Of a stretch of 64,000 nt of DNA, positions 1 through 8,422 are shown piece by piece. The stretch lies in the NCBI RefSeq assembly GCF_000011345.1, contig NC_004113.1:1736001-1800000 (forward strand), in the 5' to 3' direction. The position numbers and the translations under genes were made by a program. The DNA comes from Thermosynechococcus vestitus BP-1. Lineage in GTDB: Bacteria; Cyanobacteriota; Cyanobacteriia; Thermosynechococcales; Thermosynechococcaceae. Under the pieces are notes generated by a model. The model worked only from the letters and a program-made list of their open reading frames with translations, was not told the DNA's origin and ran no database searches. Position 1 is the first letter of the stretch, and every line of letters begins with the position of its first letter.

Positions 1-546
1 TTGCCAAATTTCCTGCCAGCGCTGAATGCGTTCTTCCACCTTGGCGTAGGCTGTGACATCCCGGGGAATCCGCCGCGCAAAGGCGATCGCCCGACTTAAT
101 TGCCCCCCATGAAAGGCTCCCTCTGCCAAGGCCAACACCTGATCGGACCACGCCTCTAAGCGGCGATTCATCTCAGGGGCAAGGGGATGATCACGGGGCA
201 AATCGTCAATCAGATCAATGGCATGGAGCAAATCCTCAAGGGTGTGTCGCTCTGCCGCCTGTTGGGCGCAGTAGAGGCGAAAGGAGGCCGAGGCCAGAGG
301 CCAAAGGACAAAATCACAATTGCCGGGGGTGGTGGGTTGCCGTAGCAGCAGCCCCAGGGATAGCCCCGAAATACCCACGGAGGTTAGCAGGGAGAGGCCA
401 GCCGCCACTGGCCAGTGTTGCAACCAAGGTAAGCAAGTACGCCCCTGTTTTTTAACAAGGGGGGCTAGGCGATTGAGTTGGAGCGATCGCCCGCCAAGGC
501 GCTTGAAGATCGCAATCACTGCGGTTGGTTTCGTTTGATCCTGCAC
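1..546 (-). CDS. Conserved cyanobacterial membrane protein, N-terminal part (runs off the left edge)
   Basis: The reading frame is open from the left edge of the window to a GTG at 546, so only the N-terminal 182 codons are seen. The GTG follows a GGGAG box at good spacing. An in-frame ATG at 579 is the alternative but has no clear ribosome binding site. The protein starts with a basic soluble stretch (FKRLGGRSLQLNRL), then has one hydrophobic segment at about residues 45-69, then an alpha-helical region rich in Leu, Ala and Trp (for example EERIQRWQEIW) that resembles helical repeats. I recognise the pattern as that of a large cyanobacterial membrane protein often annotated only as hypothetical. 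I cannot assign a function. Confidence 0.7.
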   Translation of the reverse strand, partial: MQDQTKPTAVIAIFKRLGGRSLQLNRLAPLVKKQGRTCLPWLQHWPVAAGLSLLTSVGISGLSLGLLLRQPTTPGNCDFVLWPLASASFRLYCAQQAAERHTLEDLLHAIDLIDDLPRDHPLAPEMNRRLEAWSDQVLALAEGAFHGGQLSRAIAFARRIPRDVTAYAKVEERIQRWQEIWQ

Positions 547-782
547 TGTCTCCCACTCCCCAACACTCCCGATTGGCATCCCTAAGGGTGAGCACAATGC
601 CCAGTGACAGCCCTTTTCTAAAATGGGGATGATGGAACTGTAATGTGGTCTGACACGAGTCTTCGCAGTGTTGAATGGATTCCATCCTTGGGAAAAAGGC
701 TGTATCTAGGGCATGGCCGAACCTCTCAAAATTATCCTAATCAATTTAGAGCGAGAGCTAAACCAAAGACAAACTCAACAAA

Positions 783-1331
783 CTAACTGTTCGTCGTTTC
801 ACTAGAGGTCGTTGCTTCGCTAGGGGCGGGTGCTTGGGATGCTGTATTGCCTCGGTTGAGGGCTTCCTGCAACTTTGCTTCATCCTCCTTTGACAGGGAG
901 GTGCGCAGGACTTTACCGCCAAAGGGAGCAATTTCCTCGAGTACTTTGTCAGGTGTGGCTTGACGCACCAATGTAAAGATAGCCGAGCTACCAGGGGCAA
1001 TGGTTTGTCCCAACTCCTTAATGAAGTTATCATCAATGCCAATATCGGTAAACTTGCCGGAAATCGCTCCCGCCACAAGACCCGCCGCCCAGCCCAAGAG
1101 AGGATTGAAGAACAATAGACCAATTAATAGCCCCCAAAAGCTACCACCCAGGGCACCCTGGAGGGTTAAATCCTGAGTCTGGTTGATTTTAACCTTGCCC
1201 TCTTTAGTGCGCACGACAACAGCAGCATCCTCAAGGTCAATGAGATGCTCACGTTGGAGTTTTAGTAACTGGATTAATACTTCGTTCGCCTTGTACTCAT
1301 CATCAAATGCAATGACCACTAAGGTACTCAT
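783..1331 (-). CDS. DUF1269 domain membrane protein
   Basis: A 182-residue protein starting MSTLVVIAFDDEYKA, the usual opening of DUF1269 proteins. The N-terminal 50 residues look like a ferredoxin-fold-like alpha/beta unit. They are followed by a Gly-rich hydrophobic hairpin at about residues 60-92 (GSFWGLLIGLLFFNPLLGW, then AAGLVAGAISG) that could insert in the membrane. A second alpha/beta segment follows, and then a low-complexity tail rich in Ser, Thr, Ala and Pro (about 160-182). The family is widespread in cyanobacteria and its function is unknown. It stands alone, convergent with nothing, and is divergent from the ferredoxin gene with a 141-base gap. Confidence 0.85.
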   Translation of the reverse strand: MSTLVVIAFDDEYKANEVLIQLLKLQREHLIDLEDAAVVVRTKEGKVKINQTQDLTLQGALGGSFWGLLIGLLFFNPLLGWAAGLVAGAISGKFTDIGIDDNFIKELGQTIAPGSSAIFTLVRQATPDKVLEEIAPFGGKVLRTSLSKEDEAKLQEALNRGNTASQAPAPSEATTSSETTNS

Positions 1332-1472
1332 AACTTTAGCTCTCCCTAAGAAATGGGGCTCATAGAACCGCTCCTACCATAGCATTGTCATTAGCAGGTT
1401 GGGATTACGGTATTGTAGCTAAGGGACAAAGCTAGGTCTTTGACAGCCCCTTTCACGCGAAGAGAGCGAGTC

Positions 1473-1865
1473 ATGAGCACGCCACAAACCTATACTGTGA
1501 CCATTCATGTGCGTCCCCTGAAGTCAGAGGATCCACCCCCACGGACGTACACAATTACTGTTCCGAGCGATCGCTATATCCTGCAACATGCTGAAAGCCA
1601 AGGCCTTGAGTTGCCCTTTTCCTGTCGCAACGGTGCCTGTACCACCTGCGCTGTGCGCATTCTCTCTGGCCATGTCTATCAACCCGAAGCCATGGGACTC
1701 TCACCAGCCCTGCAAGCCCAAGGCTATGCTCTTTTGTGTGTGAGCTATGCCCGCTCTGACCTGGAGGTGGAAACCCAAGATGAGGATGAGGTCTATGAGC
1801 TGCAATTTGGCCGCTACTTTGGCAAAGGGCGAGTACAGTTGGGGCTGCCCCTCGATGAGGATTAA
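1473..1865 (+). CDS. [2Fe-2S] plant-type ferredoxin with N- and C-terminal extensions
   Basis: A soluble electron carrier of 130 residues. The four cluster cysteines are C51, C56, C59 and C89 (C-x4-C-x2-C-x29-C), within SCRNGACTTCAVRILSG and LLCVSY. It is longer than photosynthetic PetF (about 97 residues). About ten residues are added at the N-terminus and an acidic tail follows residue 100, so it resembles the C-terminally extended FdC-type ferredoxins rather than the main PSI acceptor. I chose the ATG at 1473 because it opens MSTPQTYTV and follows GAGAGCGAG. The longer frame from 1440 has no family support. The inositol-phosphatase family gene begins 6 bases after the stop, so the two are probably cotranscribed. 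Confidence 0.9.
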   Translation: MSTPQTYTVTIHVRPLKSEDPPPRTYTITVPSDRYILQHAESQGLELPFSCRNGACTTCAVRILSGHVYQPEAMGLSPALQAQGYALLCVSYARSDLEVETQDEDEVYELQFGRYFGKGRVQLGLPLDED

Positions 1866-1871
1866 GCACCT

Positions 1872-2723
1872 ATGTTAGCCGTGAGTTGCCCGCTGCCGGA
1901 GAGTGAGCGACAGCGTTACTTAGAAATTGCTACGGAGGCGGCCCTAGCAGGGGGCGCTGTCCTTCAGCACTACTGGGGCAAATTAAGTGAAATTGAGGAA
2001 AAAGGCCGCTCTGGTGACCTCGTTACGGTGGCCGATCGCCAGTCAGAAGCGGCGGTACTGGATGTGATTGGTCGCCATTGTCCAGATCATGCGGTGTTAG
2101 CGGAGGAATCGGGTCTCTCAGGACTGGCGAACAATCCATTCCTGTGGGCCATTGATCCGCTGGATGGCACCACCAACTATGCCCATCAATACCCCTTTAG
2201 TGCTGTGTCGGTGGCTCTCTTAGTGGAGGGGGAACCCCACATTGGTGTCGTCTATGATCCCTTTCATCGGGAACTGTTTCGGGCTGCAACAGGCCTCGGT
2301 GCCACTCGCGATCGCCAGCCCATTCGCGTTTCCAGTACCGCAGAACTGAGTCACAGTCTTTTGGTTACCGGTTTTGCCTACGATCGCCGTGAAACGGAGG
2401 ACAATAACTACGCTGAGTTTTGCTACTTGACCCATCTCACCCAGGGGGTACGGCGAGGCGGCGCAGCAGCCATAGATTTGGCCTACATTGCCTGTGGTCG
2501 CCTCGATGGTTATTGGGAACGGGGTCTGTCCCCTTGGGACTTGGCTGCTGGTGTCGTTCTTGTCCGTGAAGCTGGGGGCATCGTTACTGCCTACGATCAA
2601 TCTCCTTTTCAACTGACATCGGGGCGGATTTTAGCCACCAACGGTCATCTCCACGCTGCCCTCAGCGAGGCGCTACTGCGGGTGAAACCCTTGGGCTTTT
2701 CATTTCTCCCAGAGGAACGTTAA
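1872..2723 (+). CDS. Inositol monophosphatase family protein (SuhB-like)
   Basis: A 283-residue Mg2+-dependent phosphatase of the inositol monophosphatase superfamily. The metal-binding signature WAIDPLDGTTNY (about residues 92-103) and the second motif GLSPWDLAAG (about 219-228) are both intact, as is the AEES motif with its metal-ligand glutamate. In cyanobacteria such enzymes hydrolyse inositol phosphate or related sugar phosphates; the substrate cannot be read from sequence. The start ATG lies 6 bases after the ferredoxin stop. Its 3' end overlaps the convergent scpA gene by 4 bases. Confidence 0.9.
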   Translation: MLAVSCPLPESERQRYLEIATEAALAGGAVLQHYWGKLSEIEEKGRSGDLVTVADRQSEAAVLDVIGRHCPDHAVLAEESGLSGLANNPFLWAIDPLDGTTNYAHQYPFSAVSVALLVEGEPHIGVVYDPFHRELFRAATGLGATRDRQPIRVSSTAELSHSLLVTGFAYDRRETEDNNYAEFCYLTHLTQGVRRGGAAAIDLAYIACGRLDGYWERGLSPWDLAAGVVLVREAGGIVTAYDQSPFQLTSGRILATNGHLHAALSEALLRVKPLGFSFLPEER

Positions 2724-3448
2724 CCGAGGTCTTCTAGGGGAATCGCGTCAGGCAAACAGGTCCGTACCTGTAGGGGTTGATAAAAATCTGTTTGTTGGAG
2801 ATCCACCTTAGACTGGGCAGCGAGAAACAGCAGTGCCCAAAAGACGCCCACAGCATCGGGCTTGCGCTGCAACAACTTTTGGAAGTCGAGCCATGTACCT
2901 TCGGGGGCCATTTCCCTGAGAAGGCTTTCCACGTCCCTAGCCATCTCCGTGAGGTTTTCTTGGTGAGCCAGTTGGGTAATGGCCTTGAGGGTGGTGGGAC
3001 GGGGACGCTGCCGAGGTTGATGAGGCCGCAGTACCTTTGTGCGATCGCTCTGAAGCGCCATCGTTTTCAGGTGGCCAATGAGTTCTTCAAGGGTGAGGCG
3101 GCGCCATTGTTGTGGGGGCGCCACGGGACGACGATGCAAATGCTGCTCTAGGGCAGGGGGCAAAACCCCAGAGGACTGGTTTTCAGCAATTTCTGGGGGC
3201 TCCTCGCCTTCTGCTGGTGGTGAAGGTTCAGTAACGGCCACGAGGCGATCGCTTTTGAGGAGCACCAACATCGCTGCATACAAAAAGGCTTGCCCCGATT
3301 CACTGAGATTGGGTTCCCCCCGCCGTGCCAACTCCGCCAAACAGCGATCGCAGACATCAACGACTTGAATATCCCAGGGGTCAATTTCCCCCCGCTCCGC
3401 TAACTCAATCAAAATGTCAATGGCAGTATCGGCAAAAGATTGGCTCAT
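2720..3448 (-). CDS. scpA: Segregation and condensation protein A
   Basis: ScpA is the kleisin subunit that bridges the SMC dimer and recruits ScpB during chromosome condensation. The 242-residue product has the ScpA N-terminal motif AIDILIELAERGEIDPWDIQ, a helical kleisin N-domain (LSESGQAFLYAAMLVLLKS), a variable Pro/Glu-rich linker and a winged-helix C-terminus (KPDAVGVFWALLFLAAQSKVDL). The upstream frame adds 12 residues (MLRATTTNGPPV) that do not fit the family, so the ATG at 3448 is preferred. It is convergent with the inositol-phosphatase gene and overlaps it by 4 bases. No scpB or smc lies in the window. Confidence 0.88.
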   Translation of the reverse strand: MSQSFADTAIDILIELAERGEIDPWDIQVVDVCDRCLAELARRGEPNLSESGQAFLYAAMLVLLKSDRLVAVTEPSPPAEGEEPPEIAENQSSGVLPPALEQHLHRRPVAPPQQWRRLTLEELIGHLKTMALQSDRTKVLRPHQPRQRPRPTTLKAITQLAHQENLTEMARDVESLLREMAPEGTWLDFQKLLQRKPDAVGVFWALLFLAAQSKVDLQQTDFYQPLQVRTCLPDAIPLEDLG

Positions 3449-3546
3449 GACGGGCGGCCCATTCGTTGTTGTCGCTCGTAACATCCTCGCGCCGCTGAGC
3501 GGATGGGTAGAGGGCGGAACTGGTGGCTCGCCGAAGCGCTCATGAT

Positions 3547-5466
3547 CTAAAAACTCTCAGCAATGGGAATTGTAAAGTGGAACTGACTACCGCGATCGCG
3601 CCCCGCCGACTCCGCCCAAATTTGCCCCCCCAAATTGGTAATAATCTGGCGACAGATCGCTAGACCCAATCCCGTACCACCCGCAGAGCGCCGCAGTGCC
3701 CCCTCCTCCTGATAAAAGCGATCAAAAATCGTTTCCAAGCGATCTGGTTCGATACCGCGGCCCGTATCCGCTATGGTCACTTCTAGTAACCCATCAGGAC
3801 GGGGCTTTGCTGCAATGGAGACTTGACCCGACCGTTCTGTAAACTTGCAGGCATTGTCCAGTAACTTCGAGAGCACCTCCACTAACCACTCACCATCGGC
3901 TCGCACAAGGGGCAGTTCCTTGGGCAGGAGGGTCTGAATTGTCGGGAGTTGCTCCTTGGGGGTGCGCAAACTACTGAGGGCCAAATCCACCAGTTCCTGT
4001 AGGGGCAACGGTTCCGGTCGCCACTGCACCCGGCCACTTTCCAACTGGGAGAGGGTGAGGAAGTCCTGAATCAGTTTCCGCATACGCTCAGCATCGGCGA
4101 GAGCAGTACTCAGCATCACCTGCCGTAGTTCTGGATCCATATCAGGTTCGCTGGCTAGGCTTTCGAGGCAGACTTGAATGGTCGAAAGGGGCGTGCGCAG
4201 TTCATGACCCGTAATGGCAATTAGATTGCTGCGGGTACGATCTAATGCCTCCAATTGGGCATTGAGTTCTTCTAAATCGGCGTAGGCCTCTGCCTGAATC
4301 AGGGCAACCCCCACTTGGGTGGCGATCGCCTCCACTAATTCTGCGTCCATATCGTGCCACGGCAGCGGTTCGCCTCGGTGGAGTTCGACAATGCCCAAAA
4401 GTCGCCCCCGATAAAGAACAGGCGCCAGTAGGAGGGCTTTGACGCCGGCGGCATCGAGGGGCTTGAAACGGGTGGCCTCATAGTAGGGATCAGCGGCCAC
4501 ATCATCCACCTGAATTACCTGCTGATGGGCCAGTGCCTGCTGCGTGTAGGGGTGCTCCCTCACCGGCCAATACTGGTACTGCAAGGGGGTTAGAGCACCG
4601 CTAGTGTACTCGTGCTCGATGGGCACCCGCGTATCGGTACTGCGGCAACGATAAATTAGACAGCGATCGCCCTTGAGGGCTTCCCCCAGCTCCGCCACCG
4701 CACGAGTCAGAATTTCCGTGGGATTGAGGGAGTTGCGAATCGCCGTGGTAATCGCATTGGTGAGACGTTCCTTGCGCTCTTGAATGGCAATTTGGCGGTA
4801 GGCCTTGATTTGCTTGTACTGGCCTGCCTGGAGATAGGTAACTAGGCGATCGACAAAGGGGGCAGGATCACGATTGCACCCCTCCAATTGGCGATAGGCT
4901 TCAACCAATGCTAGAGCGTCCCTGAGTTTCCCCTTGAGTTCAGGGCGGTATTCACAAATACGGTTGAGGAGGATTTCGGCCGTTGTTGCCGCCACCTGCC
5001 GATCAAACGTCCAAATGCCCTCAAAACGACGCGCTGCATCCATCGGCGGCAACACATCTAAGCGATGGGTGGGCGATCGCTGGACTTCACGGCAGACTAG
5101 GCAAGTGCTGTAATTTTTGCCCAAGACGGTCAAATGCCATTCTTGACTGAGGGCATCGCTGGGATCAAAGGCAACGGTTTCGTAGTCCCGCGAGCAGCTT
5201 GTAAACTCGGTTTCGGGGGCAGCCAAAACGTAGACATGGTGGGACTTTGTGGCAATACGCTGGTAGCGATGGGCTTCTTGGCGATAAAAGCGTTCCCGCT
5301 GAAAGCAGGCAATAATGATCGGCGCATCCTCACTGGCCAAAACCTGATCCTCCATTGCGTGGGAGAGCGCCGTCAGCGATGTCTTGAAATACAGTTGCGA
5401 TCGCAAGTGAGGCAACCGCGCCAACAACTCCTCAAGAACAGATGTGGCAATGATCCTGTTGGCCAT
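3547..5466 (-). CDS. DICT-GAF sensor histidine kinase
   Basis: A 639-residue soluble two-component kinase. Residues 1 to about 160 form a DICT sensory domain, an input module common in cyanobacterial kinases and diguanylate cyclases. A GAF domain occupies about 238-392. A DHp domain follows with the phospho-acceptor His421 in ITGHELRTP. The catalytic ATPase domain has an N box (LLDNACKFTE), G1 (DTGRGIE), F box (FDRFYQ) and G2 (GGTGLGLAI). No transmembrane segment is visible. The GAF has no obvious bilin-binding cysteine in the usual context, so the signal is unknown. No response regulator lies beside it. Its ATG sits in a CCATGG palindrome shared with a possible small divergent ORF. Confidence 0.92.
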   Translation of the reverse strand: MANRIIATSVLEELLARLPHLRSQLYFKTSLTALSHAMEDQVLASEDAPIIIACFQRERFYRQEAHRYQRIATKSHHVYVLAAPETEFTSCSRDYETVAFDPSDALSQEWHLTVLGKNYSTCLVCREVQRSPTHRLDVLPPMDAARRFEGIWTFDRQVAATTAEILLNRICEYRPELKGKLRDALALVEAYRQLEGCNRDPAPFVDRLVTYLQAGQYKQIKAYRQIAIQERKERLTNAITTAIRNSLNPTEILTRAVAELGEALKGDRCLIYRCRSTDTRVPIEHEYTSGALTPLQYQYWPVREHPYTQQALAHQQVIQVDDVAADPYYEATRFKPLDAAGVKALLLAPVLYRGRLLGIVELHRGEPLPWHDMDAELVEAIATQVGVALIQAEAYADLEELNAQLEALDRTRSNLIAITGHELRTPLSTIQVCLESLASEPDMDPELRQVMLSTALADAERMRKLIQDFLTLSQLESGRVQWRPEPLPLQELVDLALSSLRTPKEQLPTIQTLLPKELPLVRADGEWLVEVLSKLLDNACKFTERSGQVSIAAKPRPDGLLEVTIADTGRGIEPDRLETIFDRFYQEEGALRRSAGGTGLGLAICRQIITNLGGQIWAESAGRDRGSQFHFTIPIAESF

Positions 5467-5611
5467 GGAAGGGTGTGAATCAGAAGATGCCCTACGGTAC
5501 CATTATCGGCAAATCCGCACCACCGAACCTATTGAAATTCAGGTCGAGGGGCCCCACCGGATGCAACCAATGGCTAAATTGCTGGAACCTCCAATCTTAA
5601 ACTTTTGTTAA
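5465..5611 (+). CDS. Possible small ORF of 48 codons, divergent from the DICT kinase
   Basis: An ATG in the same CCATGG palindrome that starts the kinase opens a 48-residue frame on the plus strand, ending TAA at 5611. The inner part (YHYRQIRTTEPIEIQVEGP) has the amino-acid mix of real protein. No ribosome binding site is seen, and I recognise no family. It may be a fragment of an older gene or chance. Confidence 0.2.
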   Translation: MEGCESEDALRYHYRQIRTTEPIEIQVEGPHRMQPMAKLLEPPILNFC

Positions 5612-5625
5612 GAATTTTATTAATT
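5596..5625 (+). promoter_or_regulatory. Pho-box-like TTAA direct repeats and AT-rich promoter region in the 5467-5813 gap
   Basis: Three TTAA-centred half-sites start at 5597, 5608 and 5620, spaced 11 and 12 bases apart. This is the layout of cyanobacterial SphR/PhoB Pho boxes. The half-sites match the consensus only partly. About 25 bases downstream lies TATACT (near 5650), a plausible -10 for the ABC1 kinase gene at 5814. The rest of the 347-base gap shows no other gene-like feature. Confidence 0.3.
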
Positions 5626-5813
5626 AGCAGGGCTTATGTGTAGTTTTCTATACTATATTTAAGCAAACCCAACAAGATCAGCTCCCCGAGCACTGGGGAT
5701 CAATAAAATCCTCATAATTGCCATGGTTGCTTACGTTCTTGCCAAACGTACTCCGTGGAAACACGCAGGGCAAGGGGAGACGCTTGTAGTAACTTGGGTT
5801 TCAGAGAATTAAG

Positions 5814-7535
5814 GTGAAAAAAACTGTGACTGCCCCTGTTTCTGTTGTCCCTAGTGCTGGTCATCGTCGTTACGATCCTGAGGCGATCGCCCGCTACTAC
5901 TGGCGACACCCTTGGCAAGTCATCTGGCGGTTCGTTGACATTTCGGTATCTTTCTTAACATTTTGGCTGCTATTGCAGTGGGACAAGTGGCTGGGTCAAC
6001 AGGACACTCAACGTCCCCTACGGGCAATGCAACTGCGCAAACTCCTGATCCGTTTAGGTCCAACCTTCATCAAAATCGGCCAAGCCCTCTCCACTCGCCC
6101 CGATTTGATTTGTCCCGACTACCTCGAAGAACTCACGCTCCTTCAGGACAAGCTGCCCCCCTTTGCCAACGAGATTGCCATTGCCATCATTGAGCGGGAT
6201 TTGCACTTAAACTTAGGGGATATTTTTGCCGAATTCTCACCCCAACCCGTGGCCGCTGCCAGTCTGGGCCAAGTCTATCGAGCCAAACTCCACAGTGGCG
6301 AAGAAGTGGCTGTCAAGGTGCAGCGTCCCAATCTCTTGCCCGTGATTACTCGCGATCTCTTCTTGATTCGCCTTTTGGTGCAGTGGGTCAAGCCTTGGCT
6401 ATCCATTAACCTCTGCCACGACCTACGGGACATTGTGGATGAATTTGGCCACAAGCTCTACGAGGAAATTGATTACCTCAATGAAGGGCGCAATGCCGAG
6501 AAGTTTGCCGCCAACTTCCGTGACGATCCCACGGTCAAAGTACCGAAAATCTATTGGGAATACACCACTGAGCATGTGCTCACCCTGGAGTGGATCCATG
6601 GCATTAAACTGACCCGTACGGATTGCATGCTGGCGGCGGGGGTCAATCCCGATGAGCTCATCCGTATCGGTGTGATTTCTGGTCTGCGGCAACTCTTGGA
6701 ATTTGGCTTTTTCCATGCAGATCCGCATCCCGGGAACCTCTTTGCCACCCCCGATGGCCGTATAGCCTACATCGACTTTGGCATGATGGATCAACTGGAG
6801 GAGAGCACTAAAGAATCCCTTGTGGATGCTGTGGTTCACTTGGTGAACAAGGACTATCAAGCCCTAGGGACGGACTTTGTCAAACTGGGCTTTCTGACTC
6901 CGGAAACTGATATGAGGCCGATTATTCCTGCCCTTGAGTCGGTCTTTGAAGAGGTGATTGGCTCCAGTGTGCGGGAATTTAACTTCAAGGTGATCACTGA
7001 TCGCTTCTCCCAGTTGATGTATACCTACCCCTTCCGCGTGCCTGCCAAGTTTGCCCTGATCATTCGCTCCCTAGTGACCCAAGAGGGGATTGCCCTCTGC
7101 CTCAATCCCAACTTCCGCATTGTTGATGTCAGCTATCCCTATGTGGCGCGGCGGCTTCTCCAAGGAGAATCCCCCCAATTGCGGCGCCGCCTGCTGGATG
7201 TCCTCTTTAAGGATGGCCGTCTCCAATGGCAGCGGCTGGAAAATTTGATTGCGATCGCTCGCCAGGATCAGCACTTTAACCTCGCACCAACGGCCACCTT
7301 GGGCTTGCAATATCTCTTTTCTGAGGAGGGGCAGTACCTACGGCGGCAAATTGTGCTAGCGTTAACCGAAGATGACCGTCTCCACACCGAAGAGGTGCAA
7401 CGCCTTTGGAATTTGGTCAAGTCTGATCTGCGTCCGCTCTTCTTGATTGATGTGGCATGGGAAGCCCTTAAGGCCTCTGTTGCCCACACCCTCGGTAAAG
7501 AAGAGGACAGCAATTCCTTGGTGGTGGCCCCCTAA
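5814..7535 (+). CDS. ABC1/UbiB-family atypical kinase (AarF)
   Basis: A 573-residue protein of the ABC1K family, atypical kinase-like ATPases linked to prenylquinone metabolism and, in plants, plastoglobules. The family KxGQ motif is seen in FIKIGQALSTRPDL, the Ala-rich loop in AAASLGQVYRA, the VAVKVQRP lysine strand, the catalytic-loop region FFHADPHPGNLF and the metal-binding motif YIDFGMM. A short hydrophobic segment near residues 40-60 may be a membrane anchor. The start is GTG at 5814 (AAGGTGAAAAAA). Cyanobacterial genomes carry several ABC1K paralogues and I cannot say which one this is. Confidence 0.93.
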   Translation: MKKTVTAPVSVVPSAGHRRYDPEAIARYYWRHPWQVIWRFVDISVSFLTFWLLLQWDKWLGQQDTQRPLRAMQLRKLLIRLGPTFIKIGQALSTRPDLICPDYLEELTLLQDKLPPFANEIAIAIIERDLHLNLGDIFAEFSPQPVAAASLGQVYRAKLHSGEEVAVKVQRPNLLPVITRDLFLIRLLVQWVKPWLSINLCHDLRDIVDEFGHKLYEEIDYLNEGRNAEKFAANFRDDPTVKVPKIYWEYTTEHVLTLEWIHGIKLTRTDCMLAAGVNPDELIRIGVISGLRQLLEFGFFHADPHPGNLFATPDGRIAYIDFGMMDQLEESTKESLVDAVVHLVNKDYQALGTDFVKLGFLTPETDMRPIIPALESVFEEVIGSSVREFNFKVITDRFSQLMYTYPFRVPAKFALIIRSLVTQEGIALCLNPNFRIVDVSYPYVARRLLQGESPQLRRRLLDVLFKDGRLQWQRLENLIAIARQDQHFNLAPTATLGLQYLFSEEGQYLRRQIVLALTEDDRLHTEEVQRLWNLVKSDLRPLFLIDVAWEALKASVAHTLGKEEDSNSLVVAP

Positions 7536-7588
7536 GGGTTGGCAGCGGTTATCAACATTCCTGACGTCCAAGAAGGATTAGGTACCCC

Positions 7589-7960
7589 GTGTTTGATCCA
7601 CCGATTGTCTTGCTGCTGGCCGGTATTTTTATGGGCTTGACCAGTGGTAAAGCCTTTGAGGCCACCCTCAAGCAGAGCGTCCAAGAATGGAACCGCAGTC
7701 GCTCCACTCGCGTTCTGAGTCAGTTGCGCGGTCCCCAGCTTCAGTTGCCCTACCTGGGGATTTCCCTTGGCATCTGGCTCTTCCTGATGGCAGGATTGTG
7801 GACCTATGGCTTTGGGGCAGGCCTGAGTATGATCATTGCCTTTGTGCTGACGATCGCCACCGCCCTTTTGGTGTGGTATCAACTGGGGAAAGTGCTCACG
7901 ATTTTAAGTACAGGTGGGTCCCGTGCCCTTGATATCGATGCCCTTGAGGCTAAGGAATAG
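7589..7960 (+). CDS. Small conserved cyanobacterial membrane protein
   Basis: A 123-residue protein with a GTG start preceded by GAAGGATTAGG. It has a hydrophobic N-terminus (IVLLLAGIFMGLTSG), a basic middle (KQSVQEWNRSRSTRV) and two further membrane segments (about 54-70 and 76-98). The C-terminus is short and acidic. I do not recognise a named family. It follows the ABC1 kinase by 53 bases and precedes another small gene by 27 bases, so the three may form an operon. Confidence 0.75.
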   Translation: MFDPPIVLLLAGIFMGLTSGKAFEATLKQSVQEWNRSRSTRVLSQLRGPQLQLPYLGISLGIWLFLMAGLWTYGFGAGLSMIIAFVLTIATALLVWYQLGKVLTILSTGGSRALDIDALEAKE

Positions 7961-7987
7961 TTCTCTAGAGTTGCCAAAGGAGGCGTT

Positions 7988-8422
7988 GTGGATTTACTGA
8001 CGCAAGTGGACGAACTGATTGCCAACGCCCCCGATGACCCGCCAACCGTTGCCGCGGTACAGGCGATCGCCCCCATTCTCTATGAGGAAGCCCAGCGCTA
8101 CGGGCAAACCGTTTACTACGTCCTGCAAACCCGTGATGGTCAATGGCAGGTGATTACCCTCGAAGAGCAGCACCCTCCCCACCAACAAAAAAATGTTATC
8201 CACGCCTACGGTAGCGAAGCCATGGCCCAAGAGGCCTGTGATGAACAGGTGATCCCAGTGGCAATGCCAATTATTCCCCTTTTGTTTCAACTCTTGGCCG
8301 CAGAGCCAGTGGATAGCCTGATGATCCTGGAGGCAGACGGGGAGCGAGCCTGGGAAGTGGGGCGGCAATCGTTACTGGCTCAAGTCCGCTCAATCCTCAG
8401 TGCCCCCCCAGACATTGCCTAG
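7988..8422 (+). CDS. Conserved cyanobacterial hypothetical protein
   Basis: A 144-residue soluble acidic protein with a GTG start behind a good AAAGGAGG site. The visible pattern is an N-terminal helical part, a central beta part with YYVLQTRDGQWQVITLEE, and a C-terminal helix. I recognise no domain. It is last in the run begun by the ABC1 kinase. Its 3' end overlaps the convergent glcF by 4 bases. Confidence 0.7.
   Translation: MDLLTQVDELIANAPDDPPTVAAVQAIAPILYEEAQRYGQTVYYVLQTRDGQWQVITLEEQHPPHQQKNVIHAYGSEAMAQEACDEQVIPVAMPIIPLLFQLLAAEPVDSLMILEADGERAWEVGRQSLLAQVRSILSAPPDIA

Noticed and set aside
452-685. 77-codon minus-strand frame over the start of the left-edge gene
   Set aside because: The longer frame running off the left edge has the better codon pattern and membrane segment; this one is out of frame with it.
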